Shown: positions 19,088 through 27,524, counted from the first letter of the stretch. The stretch is 41,765 bases of DNA from Acidimicrobiales bacterium (GCA_030747595.1 JASLKK010000015.1:1-41765), one strand, 5' to 3'. Notes: a model not told the origin generated them from the letters alone. Numbers and translations: made by a program.

Positions 19088-20280
19088 GTGACAACTGGAC
19101 CTTCACCTCCGAATCGGTGAGCGAGGGCCATCCGGACAAGATGGCCGATCAGATCTCCGATGCCGTGCTCGACGCGATGCTGACCGTGGACCCTGAGAGC
19201 CGTGTGGCGTGCGAAACGCTGATCACCACCGGCCTGGTCGTGGTGGCCGGCGAGGTCACCTGCCGCGGCTATGTCGACATCCCACGGACCGTCCGGAACA
19301 CGATCTGCGAGATCGGCTACGACCGTGAGGACTTTGGTTTCGATGGTCACACCTGCGGTGTGATGGTCACCCTCGACGCCCAGTCCGTCGACATTGCCCA
19401 GGGCGTGGACGCCGCCGAGGAGGTCCGCTCCGGCACGGCAGGCGAGGACGATGACCTGGACCGCCAGGGGGCCGGCGATCAGGGGATGATGTTCGGCTTT
19501 GCCTGCGACGAGACCGACGTGCTCATGCCGTTGCCCATCCACCTGGCCCATCGGATGGCTGAACGCCACGCAGAGGTCCGCAAGGCGGGAACGGTGCCGT
19601 ACCTCCGACCTGACGCCAAGACCCAGGTCACCTTCGAATACGAGGGAAACACCCCGGTACGGCTCCGGACGGTCCTGGTGTCGACCCAGCACAACGACGG
19701 GATCGACCGGGATTCGATGATTCGCCCGGACCTGATCGAGCAGGTCATCCGACCGGTGATCCCCGAGCAGTTCGCCGACGACGACTACGAGGTGCACGTC
19801 AACCCGACGGGCCGGTTCGTGATCGGTGGTCCAGTGGGAGACGCCGGCCTAACCGGTCGAAAGATCATCGTGGACACCTACGGCGGCATGGCCCGCCACG
19901 GTGGTGGCGCCTTCTCAGGCAAGGATCCGTCCAAGGTCGACCGCTCAGCGGCCTACGCCACCCGATGGGTGGCCAAGAACTTGGTGGCGGCGGGAGTGGC
20001 AACCCGTTGCGAGGTCCAGGTGGCCTACGCCATCGGTATGGCCCGCCCGATCTCGGTACTGGTCGACACCTTCGGTACGGCCAACGTAGACCCGGAGCGG
20101 ATTTCGGCCTGCGTGCAGGAGGTCTTCGACCTCCGTCCGGCGGCCATTATCCGCGACCTAGACCTGAAGCGCCCGATCTACGGTGAGACCGCGGCCTACG
20201 GGCACTTCGGCCGGCCCGGACTCCCCTGGGAGGCCACCGACCGGGTGGACGACGTCCGTTCCTTCCTGGGCCTGGGCTGA
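19084..20280 (+). CDS. metK: S-adenosylmethionine synthetase
   Basis: Makes SAM from methionine and ATP. 398 residues, full length. [18 protein letters not shown] (13-30) binds ATP and metal through His16 and Asp18; [16 protein letters not shown] is the family signature hexapeptide region, and [22 protein letters not shown]-like sequence is the P-loop-like phosphate site. It supplies SAM to the methyltransferases nearby, though that link is general. The stop is followed by a candidate CTG bridge into priA. Confidence 0.98.
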   Translation: MSDNWTFTSESVSEGHPDKMADQISDAVLDAMLTVDPESRVACETLITTGLVVVAGEVTCRGYVDIPRTVRNTICEIGYDREDFGFDGHTCGVMVTLDAQSVDIAQGVDAAEEVRSGTAGEDDDLDRQGAGDQGMMFGFACDETDVLMPLPIHLAHRMAERHAEVRKAGTVPYLRPDAKTQVTFEYEGNTPVRLRTVLVSTQHNDGIDRDSMIRPDLIEQVIRPVIPEQFADDDYEVHVNPTGRFVIGGPVGDAGLTGRKIIVDTYGGMARHGGGAFSGKDPSKVDRSAAYATRWVAKNLVAAGVATRCEVQVAYAIGMARPISVLVDTFGTANVDPERISACVQEVFDLRPAAIIRDLDLKRPIYGETAAYGHFGRPGLPWEATDRVDDVRSFLGLG

Positions 20281-20303
20281 ACCGGAAGTCGTTGACCCGG
20301 TGA
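20277..20303 (+). CDS. Weak bridge mini-ORF between metK and priA, 8 aa (CTG start)
   Basis: CTG at 20277 overlaps the metK stop (CTGA). The frame reads LNRKSLTR and stops at the TGA 20301-20303, which overlaps the priA GTG at 20300 (GTGA). An in-frame TTG at 20292 is an alternative entry. It has the same geometry as the ATG-started bridges but a weaker start. Confidence 0.22.
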   Translation: MNRKSLTR

Positions 20304-22234
20304 GTGTCGGGTCGATCGGAGAGGCCGGGCCGGAGCAGGGCCGACTGGCGTTCGACGAGGTTGAGCCGGCTTCGGGGGAACCAGAAGTGGATGTCGCTCC
20401 CTACGAGACCGCGGGACCCGACGAGGGGCCGAAACGTGTGGTCCGGGTCCTACCGGACGTCGCTGCGGTCTCGAAGGCCTTCGACTACCTGGTTCCCGAG
20501 GCATGGTCAAGGGACGGTCGGGGTGAGCGCCTCGGCATCGGAAGCCGTGTCCGGATCATCCTGCACGGCCGGCGGGTGGCCGGATGGGTGGTGGACGATC
20601 AGGTCGAGCCACCACCGGGGGTTGCCCTGCGGCCGCTCTCACGTCTGAGTGGTCTCGGCCCCAGCGTCGAACTGATCGAGCTCGCCCGTTGGGCGGCCCA
20701 CCGCTGGGTCGGCCCAGTGGCCGGTCTGTTGTCCACGGCGTCGCCGCCCACGATGGTCGAGGCGCTCGGATCGCCACCCCACCCGTGGACCGTGCCGACC
20801 ACCGGCGATCGGTGGTACGACGAGGCATGGCGGGTGGATCCCGATGGTCGGCCGTCGGTGGTGCGACTCCCGCCGGGTGACGATGTGCTGCCGCTGGTGT
20901 TCGAGGCGGCCCGCCTCGGTGACGCGCTGATCCTGGCTCCCACAGCCGAGGCCGTTCGACGGCTGGCCGGTCAGCTGCGGCGAGCGGGCGTCCCGGTGTC
21001 CGTGGCCCCTCGGGACTGGGCCCGGGCAGCGGCCGGGGGCGTGGTGGTGGGAGCCCGAGCGGGGGCATGGGCACCAGTCCGGGATCTTCGGGCGGTTCTG
21101 GTGCTCGACGAGCACGATGATGCCTACCGGGAGGAGCGGTCACCGACCTGGAACGCCCGCGACGTGGCTGTCGAGCGGGCTCGACGGGCAGGGGTGCCCT
21201 GTGTGCTGGTCTCGGCCAACCCGAGTGTCGAATCCCTCGAGGTGGCCAGTCCGGCGCGGGTGTCGGTCCCGTCCCGGTCGGCTGAGCGGATCGGCTGGCC
21301 GGTAGTCGACCTGATCGATCGTCGGACAGACGACGCGGCGCGAAGCGGGCTGTTCAGCCCCCTACTGGTGCCGGTCCTGCGCGGTGACGGTGGCGACCCT
21401 GTCGTGTGCGTCCTCAACCGGAAGGGTCGGTCACGGCTGCTGGCCTGTAATGCCTGTGGTGTGCTGGCCCGCTGCGAGGTCCACGACGCGGCGCTCATCG
21501 AGGACCGGCCGGCCGGAGTCGATGAGATGCCCGGGTTGCGTTGCCCAGTGGATGGTGCCGTACGGCCGGTGGTGTGCGACAGCTGCGGCGGCACACGAAT
21601 GCGAAACCTCCGGGCCGGGGTGAACCGGGTACGCGAGGAACTCGAGGCGCTGGCCGGTCGACCCGTCGTGGAGGTGACCGCGGAAACCGATCCGTCGGCG
21701 TTGGACGGCGTCCATGCCGGGCTCTTCGTGGGAACCGAGGCGGTACTCCATCGGATTGGCCGTCGAGTGGCCCGCGTGGTCTTTTTGGATTTCGATCAGG
21801 AGTTGCTGGCGCCACGGATGCGGGCCGCCGATCAGGCCATGGCCCTGTTGGCCAGGGCCGCCCAACTGCTGGGGCCTCGGTCGGCTGGCGGACGCCTCAT
21901 TGTCCAGACGCGCCAACCCGACCATGAAGTCCTCCAGGCCGTGCTCCACGCCGACCCGGGTCGGCTGGCCGTTGCGGAGCGCGAGCGTCGGGAGATTCTC
22001 GGCCTGGCGCCGTTCGGGGCGTTGGCTCGTATCTCGGGTGCCGTGGCGCCAGCATTCATGGAGCGACTGGCTGCAGCCGAGGGTCGGACGGGACCCGGCA
22101 TCGAGGTGATGGGCCCCAGGGACGACGCCTGGTTGGTCCGGGCACCCGATCCCGGCGCCCTTTCGGACCTCCTCCGGTCGGTTGAACGCCCTTCCGGACG
22201 ACTCAGAATCGAGGTCGATCCGGCCCGGGCCTGA
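20300..22234 (+). CDS. priA: PriA-like replication restart protein, helicase motifs degenerate
   Basis: 644 residues from the GTG at 20300; a GTG at 20387 with GGGGGAA 6 nt upstream is an alternative, but codon use already looks coding before it. The N-terminal 3'-DNA-binding domain begins at VVRVLPDVAAVSKAFDYLVP. The helicase core has lost the Walker A motif: the expected place reads RLPPGDDVLPLV with no GKT. The DEAH box is DEHD and motif III SANPS. The zinc-binding insert keeps CNACGVLARC, CPVDG and CDSCGG, with some cysteines replaced by His/Asp. This is the known actinobacterial pseudo-helicase form, probably a DNA-binding restart factor without ATPase activity. Confidence 0.9.
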   Translation: MSVGSIGEAGPEQGRLAFDEVEPASGEPEVDVAPYETAGPDEGPKRVVRVLPDVAAVSKAFDYLVPEAWSRDGRGERLGIGSRVRIILHGRRVAGWVVDDQVEPPPGVALRPLSRLSGLGPSVELIELARWAAHRWVGPVAGLLSTASPPTMVEALGSPPHPWTVPTTGDRWYDEAWRVDPDGRPSVVRLPPGDDVLPLVFEAARLGDALILAPTAEAVRRLAGQLRRAGVPVSVAPRDWARAAAGGVVVGARAGAWAPVRDLRAVLVLDEHDDAYREERSPTWNARDVAVERARRAGVPCVLVSANPSVESLEVASPARVSVPSRSAERIGWPVVDLIDRRTDDAARSGLFSPLLVPVLRGDGGDPVVCVLNRKGRSRLLACNACGVLARCEVHDAALIEDRPAGVDEMPGLRCPVDGAVRPVVCDSCGGTRMRNLRAGVNRVREELEALAGRPVVEVTAETDPSALDGVHAGLFVGTEAVLHRIGRRVARVVFLDFDQELLAPRMRAADQAMALLARAAQLLGPRSAGGRLIVQTRQPDHEVLQAVLHADPGRLAVAERERREILGLAPFGALARISGAVAPAFMERLAAAEGRTGPGIEVMGPRDDAWLVRAPDPGALSDLLRSVERPSGRLRIEVDPARA

Positions 22235-22256
22235 ATGGGAACAACCGGCAACCGTT

Positions 22257-22775
22257 CTACCAGCGTCGACGGTTCAGCTCGTAGAGGGCGATGCCGGCGG
22301 CGGTGGAGACGTTGAGGCTCCCGACCTTGCCGAGCTGGGGGATGAACGCCACGGTGTCGCAGGCATCAAGCACGGTGCTCGAGAGACCCCGGTCCTCATG
22401 GCCGAGGGCTAGGCAGGTCCGGTCCGGGAATGCCACGTCGTGGATGGGGAGAGCACCATCGGCCAACTCGACACCTACCAGCCCGTACCCGGCCGACGCG
22501 ATAGCTGCCAACGCCTCGTCGGCCTCCTCGCAAATCGTCCACGTGAGGTACCGGCCGGTCCCGAGGGCCGTCTTGGCCACCTTGGCGTGCGTAGGTGGAC
22601 TGGTGGCCCCGGCCAACCAGAGGTGGGACACCCGGTAGGCGGCGGCCGTCCGCAGGATGGCCCCCACGTTGTACGGGGTCTGGACGCTGTCGAGCAGCAG
22701 GGCCACGTCTGGTTCGCTTCGGCGGCGCCATTCGCGGTGGAGGCGTTTGAGTCCGGTGCCATCGAGGTTCTTCAT
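22257..22775 (-). CDS. SpoU/TrmH-family RNA 2'-O-methyltransferase
   Basis: SPOUT-fold enzyme of 172 residues. Motif 1 is VALLLDSVQTPYNVGAILRTAAAY (Asn and Arg), motif 2 ALGHEDRGLS, motif 3 IPQLGKVGSLNVSTAAGIALYEL, the knot that binds SAM. It lacks the N-terminal ribosome-binding extension of RlmB, so a tRNA target (TrmH-like) is plausible but unproven. The ATG at 22775 is used because it overlaps the stop of the bridge ORF from the upstream methyltransferase; the frame is open 17 codons further. It converges with priA, 22 nt apart, with no visible terminator. Confidence 0.9.
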   Translation of the reverse strand: MKNLDGTGLKRLHREWRRRSEPDVALLLDSVQTPYNVGAILRTAAAYRVSHLWLAGATSPPTHAKVAKTALGTGRYLTWTICEEADEALAAIASAGYGLVGVELADGALPIHDVAFPDRTCLALGHEDRGLSSTVLDACDTVAFIPQLGKVGSLNVSTAAGIALYELNRRRW

Positions 22776-22789
22776 GCGGAGCTCTTCAT
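22772..22789 (-). CDS. Bridge mini-ORF between the two methyltransferase genes, 5 aa
   Basis: On the minus strand ATGA (22789-22786) overlaps the stop of the upstream methyltransferase. MKSSA follows and TGA (22774-22772) overlaps the ATG at 22775 of the SpoU gene (ATGA). Both junctions have the same 4-nt form, filling a 10-nt gap. Function as a reinitiation relay is inferred. Confidence 0.45.
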   Translation of the reverse strand: MKSSA

Positions 22790-23421
22790 GTCGGGTTCCT
22801 GACGTCGGGCTCCACGCGGGCCACATCCAGCAGACGGAATCCCTTGCGCGACCCCCTCCGGGTGGTGGTCCAGCCCGCTCCGTCGAGCCATCGGGCGAGG
22901 GAGTCGGCCCCCAGGTGGCGTTGGACCACCAGGTGAGCCGTCCCTTCGGGGGCGAGCCGACCCAGCCAGCGGTTCAGGAGGTCGTGGAGGGCTTCCTTGC
23001 CGATACGGATGGGCGGATTGGACCAAAGGCCGGCCAATGACAGGTCGTCAGGGACCTCGTCGGGCGCCACCACCCGTACGCCGTCCAGGCCGGCGTTGGC
23101 GGCATTAGCCCGGCACAGGTCGCGGGCCCGTTCGTTCACGTCGACGGCCCACACCGTGGCCTCGGGGTTACGGGTGGCCAGTGCACAGGCGATGGGTCCG
23201 TAGCCACAACCCAGGTCCATGAGAGCAACTGGACCGGTCGGTGGCGGCGGCCCCTCTAGCAGCAGATACCGGGTTCCGCGGTCGACCCGGTCGGCGGAAA
23301 ATACCCCCCGGTCGGTAGCCAGCGTCAGGTCGACGTCGGGAAGTAGAAGGGAGACCTCGCCCGGTCGCGACACCGCCTCAGGTCGATCCGACCAGTAGTG
23401 CTGGTCCTTCCGGGCGTCCAC
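22786..23421 (-). CDS. Class I SAM-dependent methyltransferase (RsmC/RlmG-like, MTS domain)
   Basis: 211 residues from the GTG at 23421. LMDLGCGYGPIACALA is SAM motif I, VWAVDVNERARDLCRANA motif II and SNPPIRIGK the NPP catalytic motif of N-methyltransferases such as RsmC, which modifies 16S rRNA guanine; the target here is not certain. The N-terminal HYWSDRPEAVSRPGEVSLLLPDVDLTLATDRGVFS is typical of the single-domain group. Start: the GTG at 23457 is in frame, but 23421 lies 7 nt after a minus-strand TACCGT box, matching the leaderless pattern. Confidence 0.88.
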   Translation of the reverse strand: MDARKDQHYWSDRPEAVSRPGEVSLLLPDVDLTLATDRGVFSADRVDRGTRYLLLEGPPPPTGPVALMDLGCGYGPIACALATRNPEATVWAVDVNERARDLCRANAANAGLDGVRVVAPDEVPDDLSLAGLWSNPPIRIGKEALHDLLNRWLGRLAPEGTAHLVVQRHLGADSLARWLDGAGWTTTRRGSRKGFRLLDVARVEPDVRNPT

Positions 23422-23428
23422 GGTGGCG

Positions 23429-23438
23429 ACGGTAGCCT
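23429..23438. promoter_or_regulatory. Overlapping divergent -10 elements (methyltransferase / def)
   Basis: ACGGTAGCCT contains TAGCCT reading right (23433-23438), 7 nt before the def GTG at 23446, and TACCGT reading left (23434-23429), 7 nt before the methyltransferase GTG at 23421. The two boxes share the central TA. Both genes would be leaderless, with start codons only 24 bp apart. Confidence 0.6.
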
Positions 23439-23445
23439 CGTCGCC

Positions 23446-24009
23446 GTGTCCACCCACGAGATCAGGGTCATTGGCGACCCCGTCCTTCGCACGCCGGCTG
23501 CCGACGTGACCAACGTCGACGGCGCGCTGGCTCGGTTGTGCGAAGACATGTTCACCACCATGTACGAGGCGCTAGGCATCGGACTGGCAGCCCCCCAGGT
23601 CGGCGTGCAGAAGCGTTTCTTCGTATACGACCACGGCGAGGACTCCGGCGTGGTTCTGAACCCGCGGATCGTGGAGTCCGACGGCGAGTGGGCCTTTGAG
23701 GAAGGGTGTCTCTCTGTGCCCGGCCTGTCGTGGGAAATCGTCCGCCCGAAGACGATCCACCTGGTAGGCGTGGATCTCGACGGCAACGAGCTCTCGATCG
23801 AGGCCGACGAGTTGGAGGCCCGACTCTTCCAACACGAGATCGACCACCTGGATGGGGTTCTGCTAGTCGACCACCTCGATGACGAACAGCGGCGAGACGC
23901 CCGTCGTGCCCTAAACGAGTTGACCGTGGCTCGCCCGAGCCAGCCTGGTGGGTCCTTCCCAATGGACACAGGTGGCCGATCGTCGGGCGGGGGACTTCAA
24001 CTGCCGTGA
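23446..24009 (+). CDS. def: Peptide deformylase
   Basis: Removes formyl from nascent N-terminal methionine. 187 residues from the GTG at 23446, fixed by TAGCCT 7 nt upstream. All three PDF motifs are intact: GIGLAAPQVG (44-53), EGCLSVPG with metal ligand Cys88, and QHEIDHLDG with His130, catalytic Glu131 and His134. The C-terminal 25 residues are Gly/Ser-rich and unconserved. It overlaps fmt as GTGA, so the formylating and deformylating enzymes are coupled. Confidence 0.96.
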   Translation: MSTHEIRVIGDPVLRTPAADVTNVDGALARLCEDMFTTMYEALGIGLAAPQVGVQKRFFVYDHGEDSGVVLNPRIVESDGEWAFEEGCLSVPGLSWEIVRPKTIHLVGVDLDGNELSIEADELEARLFQHEIDHLDGVLLVDHLDDEQRRDARRALNELTVARPSQPGGSFPMDTGGRSSGGGLQLP

Positions 24010-24917
24010 CGGCCACCGTCCCGGAGCGGCCCCGCCGTCTGGCCTACCTCGGGAATCCGGCGGTCGCCGTGGCACCCCTGCGGGCACTTCACGAGGCCTC
24101 CGAACGACTGGGTACCGAGGTCGTCGTGGTGGTCACCGCCGAAGACCGTCGACGGAGCCGGCGGGGAGCGCCGTCGCCCACCCCAGTGGCTCAGGCCGCG
24201 GTCGAACTCGGTCTCCCAGTTACCCATGACCTCTCGTCGGTCGTCGATTCGGATGCAGACCTGGGAGTGGTGGTTGCCTACGGCCAGATCATCCCGGTGT
24301 CGTTGTTGAACCAGCTACCCATGATCAACCTGCACTTCTCGCTACTACCCCGATGGCGGGGTGCGGCACCTGTCGAACGGGCGTTGCTGGCCGGCGACGT
24401 CGCAACAGGGGTCTGTCTCATGGACGTGGCCGAGGAACTCGATACCGGTGGCATCCGGGGTCGGGTGGCCACACCGATCGGCCCGGACGAGACGGCTGAG
24501 GACCTACGGGGACGACTCGGAGACCTGGGTGCCCGGCTCCTGGTGGACGGCCTGGCCGCTGGCCTCGAGGCCTCCGAGCCCCAGCAGGGAGAACCCACGT
24601 GGGCCCACAAGATCGGGAGCGGTGACCTGTGGTTGGACTGGTCCCGTTCGGCCACCGAATTGGAGCGGATGGTCCGGGTGGGCGGCGCTCACACCACATT
24701 CCGGGGCGAACGGTTCAAGGTGCACTCGGCCGTTCCGTGTGATGGGCCCGCCAACGGTCCTTCCCCCGGAACGCTGGTGGGAGACATGGTGGCAACAGGA
24801 TCCGGTGGCCTGCGCCTGGTCGAGGTCCAACCGGCCAATCGGGCCCGAATGACATTCGGTGCGTGGGTGACCGGTGCCCGCCCGACCGATGGCGAGGGGT
24901 TCGCTTCTGATGGGTGA
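24006..24917 (+). CDS. fmt: Methionyl-tRNA formyltransferase
   Basis: Formylates initiator Met-tRNA using 10-formyl-THF. 303 residues from a GTG at 24006. Catalytic residues correspond to Asn108, His110 (INLHFSLLPRWRGAAP, with the SLLP loop at 112-115) and Asp146 (LDTGGI). The C-terminal tRNA-binding OB-like domain starts near residue 210 (WLDWSRSATELERMVRV). The 8-nt overlap ATGGGTGA links it to rsmB. Confidence 0.95.
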   Translation: MTATVPERPRRLAYLGNPAVAVAPLRALHEASERLGTEVVVVVTAEDRRRSRRGAPSPTPVAQAAVELGLPVTHDLSSVVDSDADLGVVVAYGQIIPVSLLNQLPMINLHFSLLPRWRGAAPVERALLAGDVATGVCLMDVAEELDTGGIRGRVATPIGPDETAEDLRGRLGDLGARLLVDGLAAGLEASEPQQGEPTWAHKIGSGDLWLDWSRSATELERMVRVGGAHTTFRGERFKVHSAVPCDGPANGPSPGTLVGDMVATGSGGLRLVEVQPANRARMTFGAWVTGARPTDGEGFASDG

Positions 24918-26097
24918 TGCCCGAGGGTTGGCCATCGAGGTGCTGGGACGCATCGAACATGATGGGGCGTACGCCAACCTGGCGCTACGGGCCGCGCTGG
25001 ACCGGTCCGACCTGGAGCGACGGGACCGGGCGTTCGTCACCGACATGGTGTACGGCACGACCCGGATGCGACGGGCCTGCGACCACCTGGTGGACAGGTT
25101 CCTCCATGACGAGATCCAGCCCGAGGTCCGCACGGTGCTTCGTCTGGGTGCTTGGCAACTGGCCTTCGGTGGGGTTCCGGCACACGCCGCGGTCTCGGCC
25201 ACCGTCGCCGTGGCACCCCGACGGGTGCGCGGCCTGTGCAACGCCGTGCTGCGTCGAGTCGCCGACGAACAACGGGCAGGAGCACCGCCCTGGCCGTCGC
25301 CGGCTGTGGCCCTGAGTTGCCCCGAAAAGGTGTTGGACCGGCTGGTGACCGACCTTGGCGAGGCCGACGCGATGGCGGCCATGGAATCCATGAATCGTCC
25401 GGCACCCGCCGTGGTGCGTGACGACGGCTACTACCAGGATCGAGCCTCCCAGCTGGTGGTCGAGGCGGTACTGGCCCCGGACCTCGGTGACAGGGAAGCG
25501 TCGGGAGCCGGAACACCTGTCGGTGAACGGATCCTGGACCTCTGCGCGGCACCTGGAGGGAAGGCCACGGCGCTGGCCGCGTCGGGTGGCCGGGTGGTGG
25601 CCTGCGACCTTCGGGAACGACGCCTCGGGCTCGTGGCGGACAACGCCCGCCGGCTGGAGCGTGACCTATTGCTGGTCGCAGCCGACGGTCGAGCGACGCC
25701 TTTCCGATCGGGTTCGTTCGACCGGGTTCTGGTGGACGCCCCGTGTTCGGGCCTCGGGGTCCTGCGACGCCGGGCTGATGCCCGCTGGCAGGAGGGCCGG
25801 TTCACCGATGTCGCGATCAGCGAGTTGGCCGACCTGCAGGTGGAACTACTGAACGGTGCCGTCGACCTCGTGGCATCAGGGGGCCTGCTGGCTTACAGCG
25901 TGTGCACTCTGACGGCTGCCGAGACCTCCGGGGTCGATCGTCGGATCCGGGCCGCCCACCCGACGCTGGTTCCCGAGCCGGTGGGGGAGCCGTGGCGACC
26001 CCATGGCGACGATGGTGGTGGAGGGCTTCTAATGCCTCAGGACCTGGACAGCGAGGGGATGGCGGTCTTCATGTACCGGGTCGGGTCAGGCCAGTAG
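24910..26097 (+). CDS. rsmB: 16S rRNA (cytosine-5)-methyltransferase RsmB/Sun
   Basis: 395 residues from the ATG at 24910, with GAGGGG (24894-24899) upstream. The N-terminal NusB-like RNA-binding domain (about 1-130) is followed by the Rossmann domain: ILDLCAAPGGKATALA (SAM), VDAPCSGLGVLRRRADARW (motif IV Cys) and YSVCTLTAAET (motif VI catalytic Cys). In E. coli the family member methylates C967 of 16S rRNA. Its 3' end overlaps the converging hydrolase gene by 12 nt. Confidence 0.94.
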   Translation: MGDARGLAIEVLGRIEHDGAYANLALRAALDRSDLERRDRAFVTDMVYGTTRMRRACDHLVDRFLHDEIQPEVRTVLRLGAWQLAFGGVPAHAAVSATVAVAPRRVRGLCNAVLRRVADEQRAGAPPWPSPAVALSCPEKVLDRLVTDLGEADAMAAMESMNRPAPAVVRDDGYYQDRASQLVVEAVLAPDLGDREASGAGTPVGERILDLCAAPGGKATALAASGGRVVACDLRERRLGLVADNARRLERDLLLVAADGRATPFRSGSFDRVLVDAPCSGLGVLRRRADARWQEGRFTDVAISELADLQVELLNGAVDLVASGGLLAYSVCTLTAAETSGVDRRIRAAHPTLVPEPVGEPWRPHGDDGGGGLLMPQDLDSEGMAVFMYRVGSGQ

Positions 26098-26907
26098 CCC
26101 GACCCTGAGGTGTTCGAGCACCGCATCGAGTGCGTCGCGCGTCGGGTGACCCGGCTCGTCGACCAGTTCGTCGGTCAACACCGAGTGGGCCCGCTTGGAG
26201 ATCCGGTGCTCGTTGCCCGGTGACGAGTCGATCTCCACGCCAATGAAGCCGTCGCCGAACTCCTCGGCCAGCCGCTCGAAGCGCTCGGCAGGGGCCATGG
26301 AATCCTCGCTGAACCGGAGGCCCAGAACACAGACACCAGCGTCGTCCCCTCGGTCGCCACGCACCCGCTCCCGCACGATCTCCAGATCCCGGTTCGATAT
26401 GCCCAACGATCGTCGTCGCCGACCACCAATAGGCAGCGGCAGGCTGGGTTGGCTGAGCACCGGGGCCAGCATCCGCCGGTCGACCATCATCCCGAGTGCG
26501 AATCCTCCGGTGAAGCACATGCCGACCGCGCCAACGCCCGGGCCGCCACAACGGCCGTGCTCGAAGGCGGCCAGCGCCCGCAGCCAGTCGGTCACCGGCG
26601 AGGTGCGGCGTCTCAGGAAGGCCGTGAACTCCCGTGAAACGCATCCGCCAGCCAGCGATCGAAGGATGTAGCCGGGGGTGGCCCGACGTCCCGGCGTTCC
26701 GAACAACGAAGGAAGGACGGCCGTGCAGCCGATGGCGGCCACCCGTCGCCCGAAGTCGGCTACCCGGGGAGTGATGCCGGGCATCTCGGCCATGACGATG
26801 ACCGCCGGCCCACTGCCGGTCCGCAGCACGGTCCGGGTGGTCCCACCGTGGGCGAACTCGTCAATCTCGTACCCGGCCAGTGCATCGATGTCCATCGGTC
26901 GAGCCAT
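26086..26907 (-). CDS. Dienelactone-hydrolase-family alpha/beta hydrolase
   Basis: 273 residues from the ATG at 26907, placed 6 nt after a minus-strand TACCCT box; the longer frame to 26985 would run into the mog start. The nucleophile elbow is GVGAVGMCFTGGFALGM with Cys131, the G-x-C-x-G-G form of dienelactone hydrolases rather than a serine; a C-terminal His candidate is in SKRAHSVLTDE. VIVMAEMPGITPRVADFGRRVAAIGCTAVLPSLFG matches the family N-terminal half. The substrate is unknown; involvement in aromatic degradation cannot be inferred from neighbours. Confidence 0.85.
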   Translation of the reverse strand: MARPMDIDALAGYEIDEFAHGGTTRTVLRTGSGPAVIVMAEMPGITPRVADFGRRVAAIGCTAVLPSLFGTPGRRATPGYILRSLAGGCVSREFTAFLRRRTSPVTDWLRALAAFEHGRCGGPGVGAVGMCFTGGFALGMMVDRRMLAPVLSQPSLPLPIGGRRRRSLGISNRDLEIVRERVRGDRGDDAGVCVLGLRFSEDSMAPAERFERLAEEFGDGFIGVEIDSSPGNEHRISKRAHSVLTDELVDEPGHPTRDALDAVLEHLRVGLLA

Positions 26908-26913
26908 CGGCTG

Positions 26914-26919
26914 AGGGTA
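26914..26919 (-). promoter_or_regulatory. Leaderless -10 element of the hydrolase gene
   Basis: TACCCT on the minus strand, 6 nt before the ATG at 26907. Confidence 0.55.
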
Positions 26920-26963
26920 CTCCCGGACACCGGGCCGGATCGGGGCGTCGACGGGGCCTCCGG

Positions 26964-26969
26964 TATCGT
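26964..26969 (+). promoter_or_regulatory. Leaderless -10 element of mog
   Basis: TATCGT, 6 nt before the ATG at 26976. With the hydrolase element it makes a 69-bp divergent promoter region. Confidence 0.55.
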
Positions 26970-26975
26970 CCGGGG

Positions 26976-27524
26976 ATGGACGCACACGATCACGGGCCGG
27001 CCGGCGAGACGCCCGCTGATCCGGTACTGGTTGTCAAGGTCCTGACCGTCTCGGACGGTGTGGTGCACGGGGTTCGCGAAGACCGCTCCGGAGCCGCCCT
27101 CGTCGCTCTCTGCGACGATCAGGGGTGGCACGTGGCCGAGACCGCGGTGACGGCCGACGGCGTCGATGAGGTGGCAGGGGCGCTACAGCGGCTGGCTGAA
27201 GGCTTCCACGGCCTGATCGTGACCACCGGAGGCACAGGGTTCGGCCCGCGCGACCTCACCCCAGAGGGAACGCTCGCAGTCCTGGGCCGTCAGGCTCCTG
27301 GTCTGGCCGAAGCGATGCGCCTGGTCAGTCCACTGGGCCGCCTATCGCGCGGTGTCGCAGGCACGCTGGGCACCGCACTGGTCGTCAACACCCCGGGTTC
27401 GGCGCGAGGCTGCGTCGAATGCCTGGAGGCGGTGGCCGATGTGGTTCCCCACGCCGTCCGCCTGTTGGTCGACAATGCCGACCCGCATCCCTCCGGCGAA
27501 GGATCCGGTGGCGGTCATGGTTGA
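26976..27524 (+). CDS. mog: MogA/MoaB-family molybdopterin biosynthesis protein
   Basis: Adenylyltransferase-type domain preparing molybdopterin for molybdenum insertion. 182 residues from the ATG at 26976. VLTVSDGVVHGVREDRSG and IVTTGGTGFGPRDLTPEGT are the family motifs, followed by LVVNTPGSARGCVECL, which matches the NLPG-type segment with TPG instead. MogA versus MoaB cannot be separated here, and no other molybdenum cofactor gene is nearby. The 8-nt overlap ATGGTTGA joins it to ribD. Confidence 0.9.
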   Translation: MDAHDHGPAGETPADPVLVVKVLTVSDGVVHGVREDRSGAALVALCDDQGWHVAETAVTADGVDEVAGALQRLAEGFHGLIVTTGGTGFGPRDLTPEGTLAVLGRQAPGLAEAMRLVSPLGRLSRGVAGTLGTALVVNTPGSARGCVECLEAVADVVPHAVRLLVDNADPHPSGEGSGGGHG

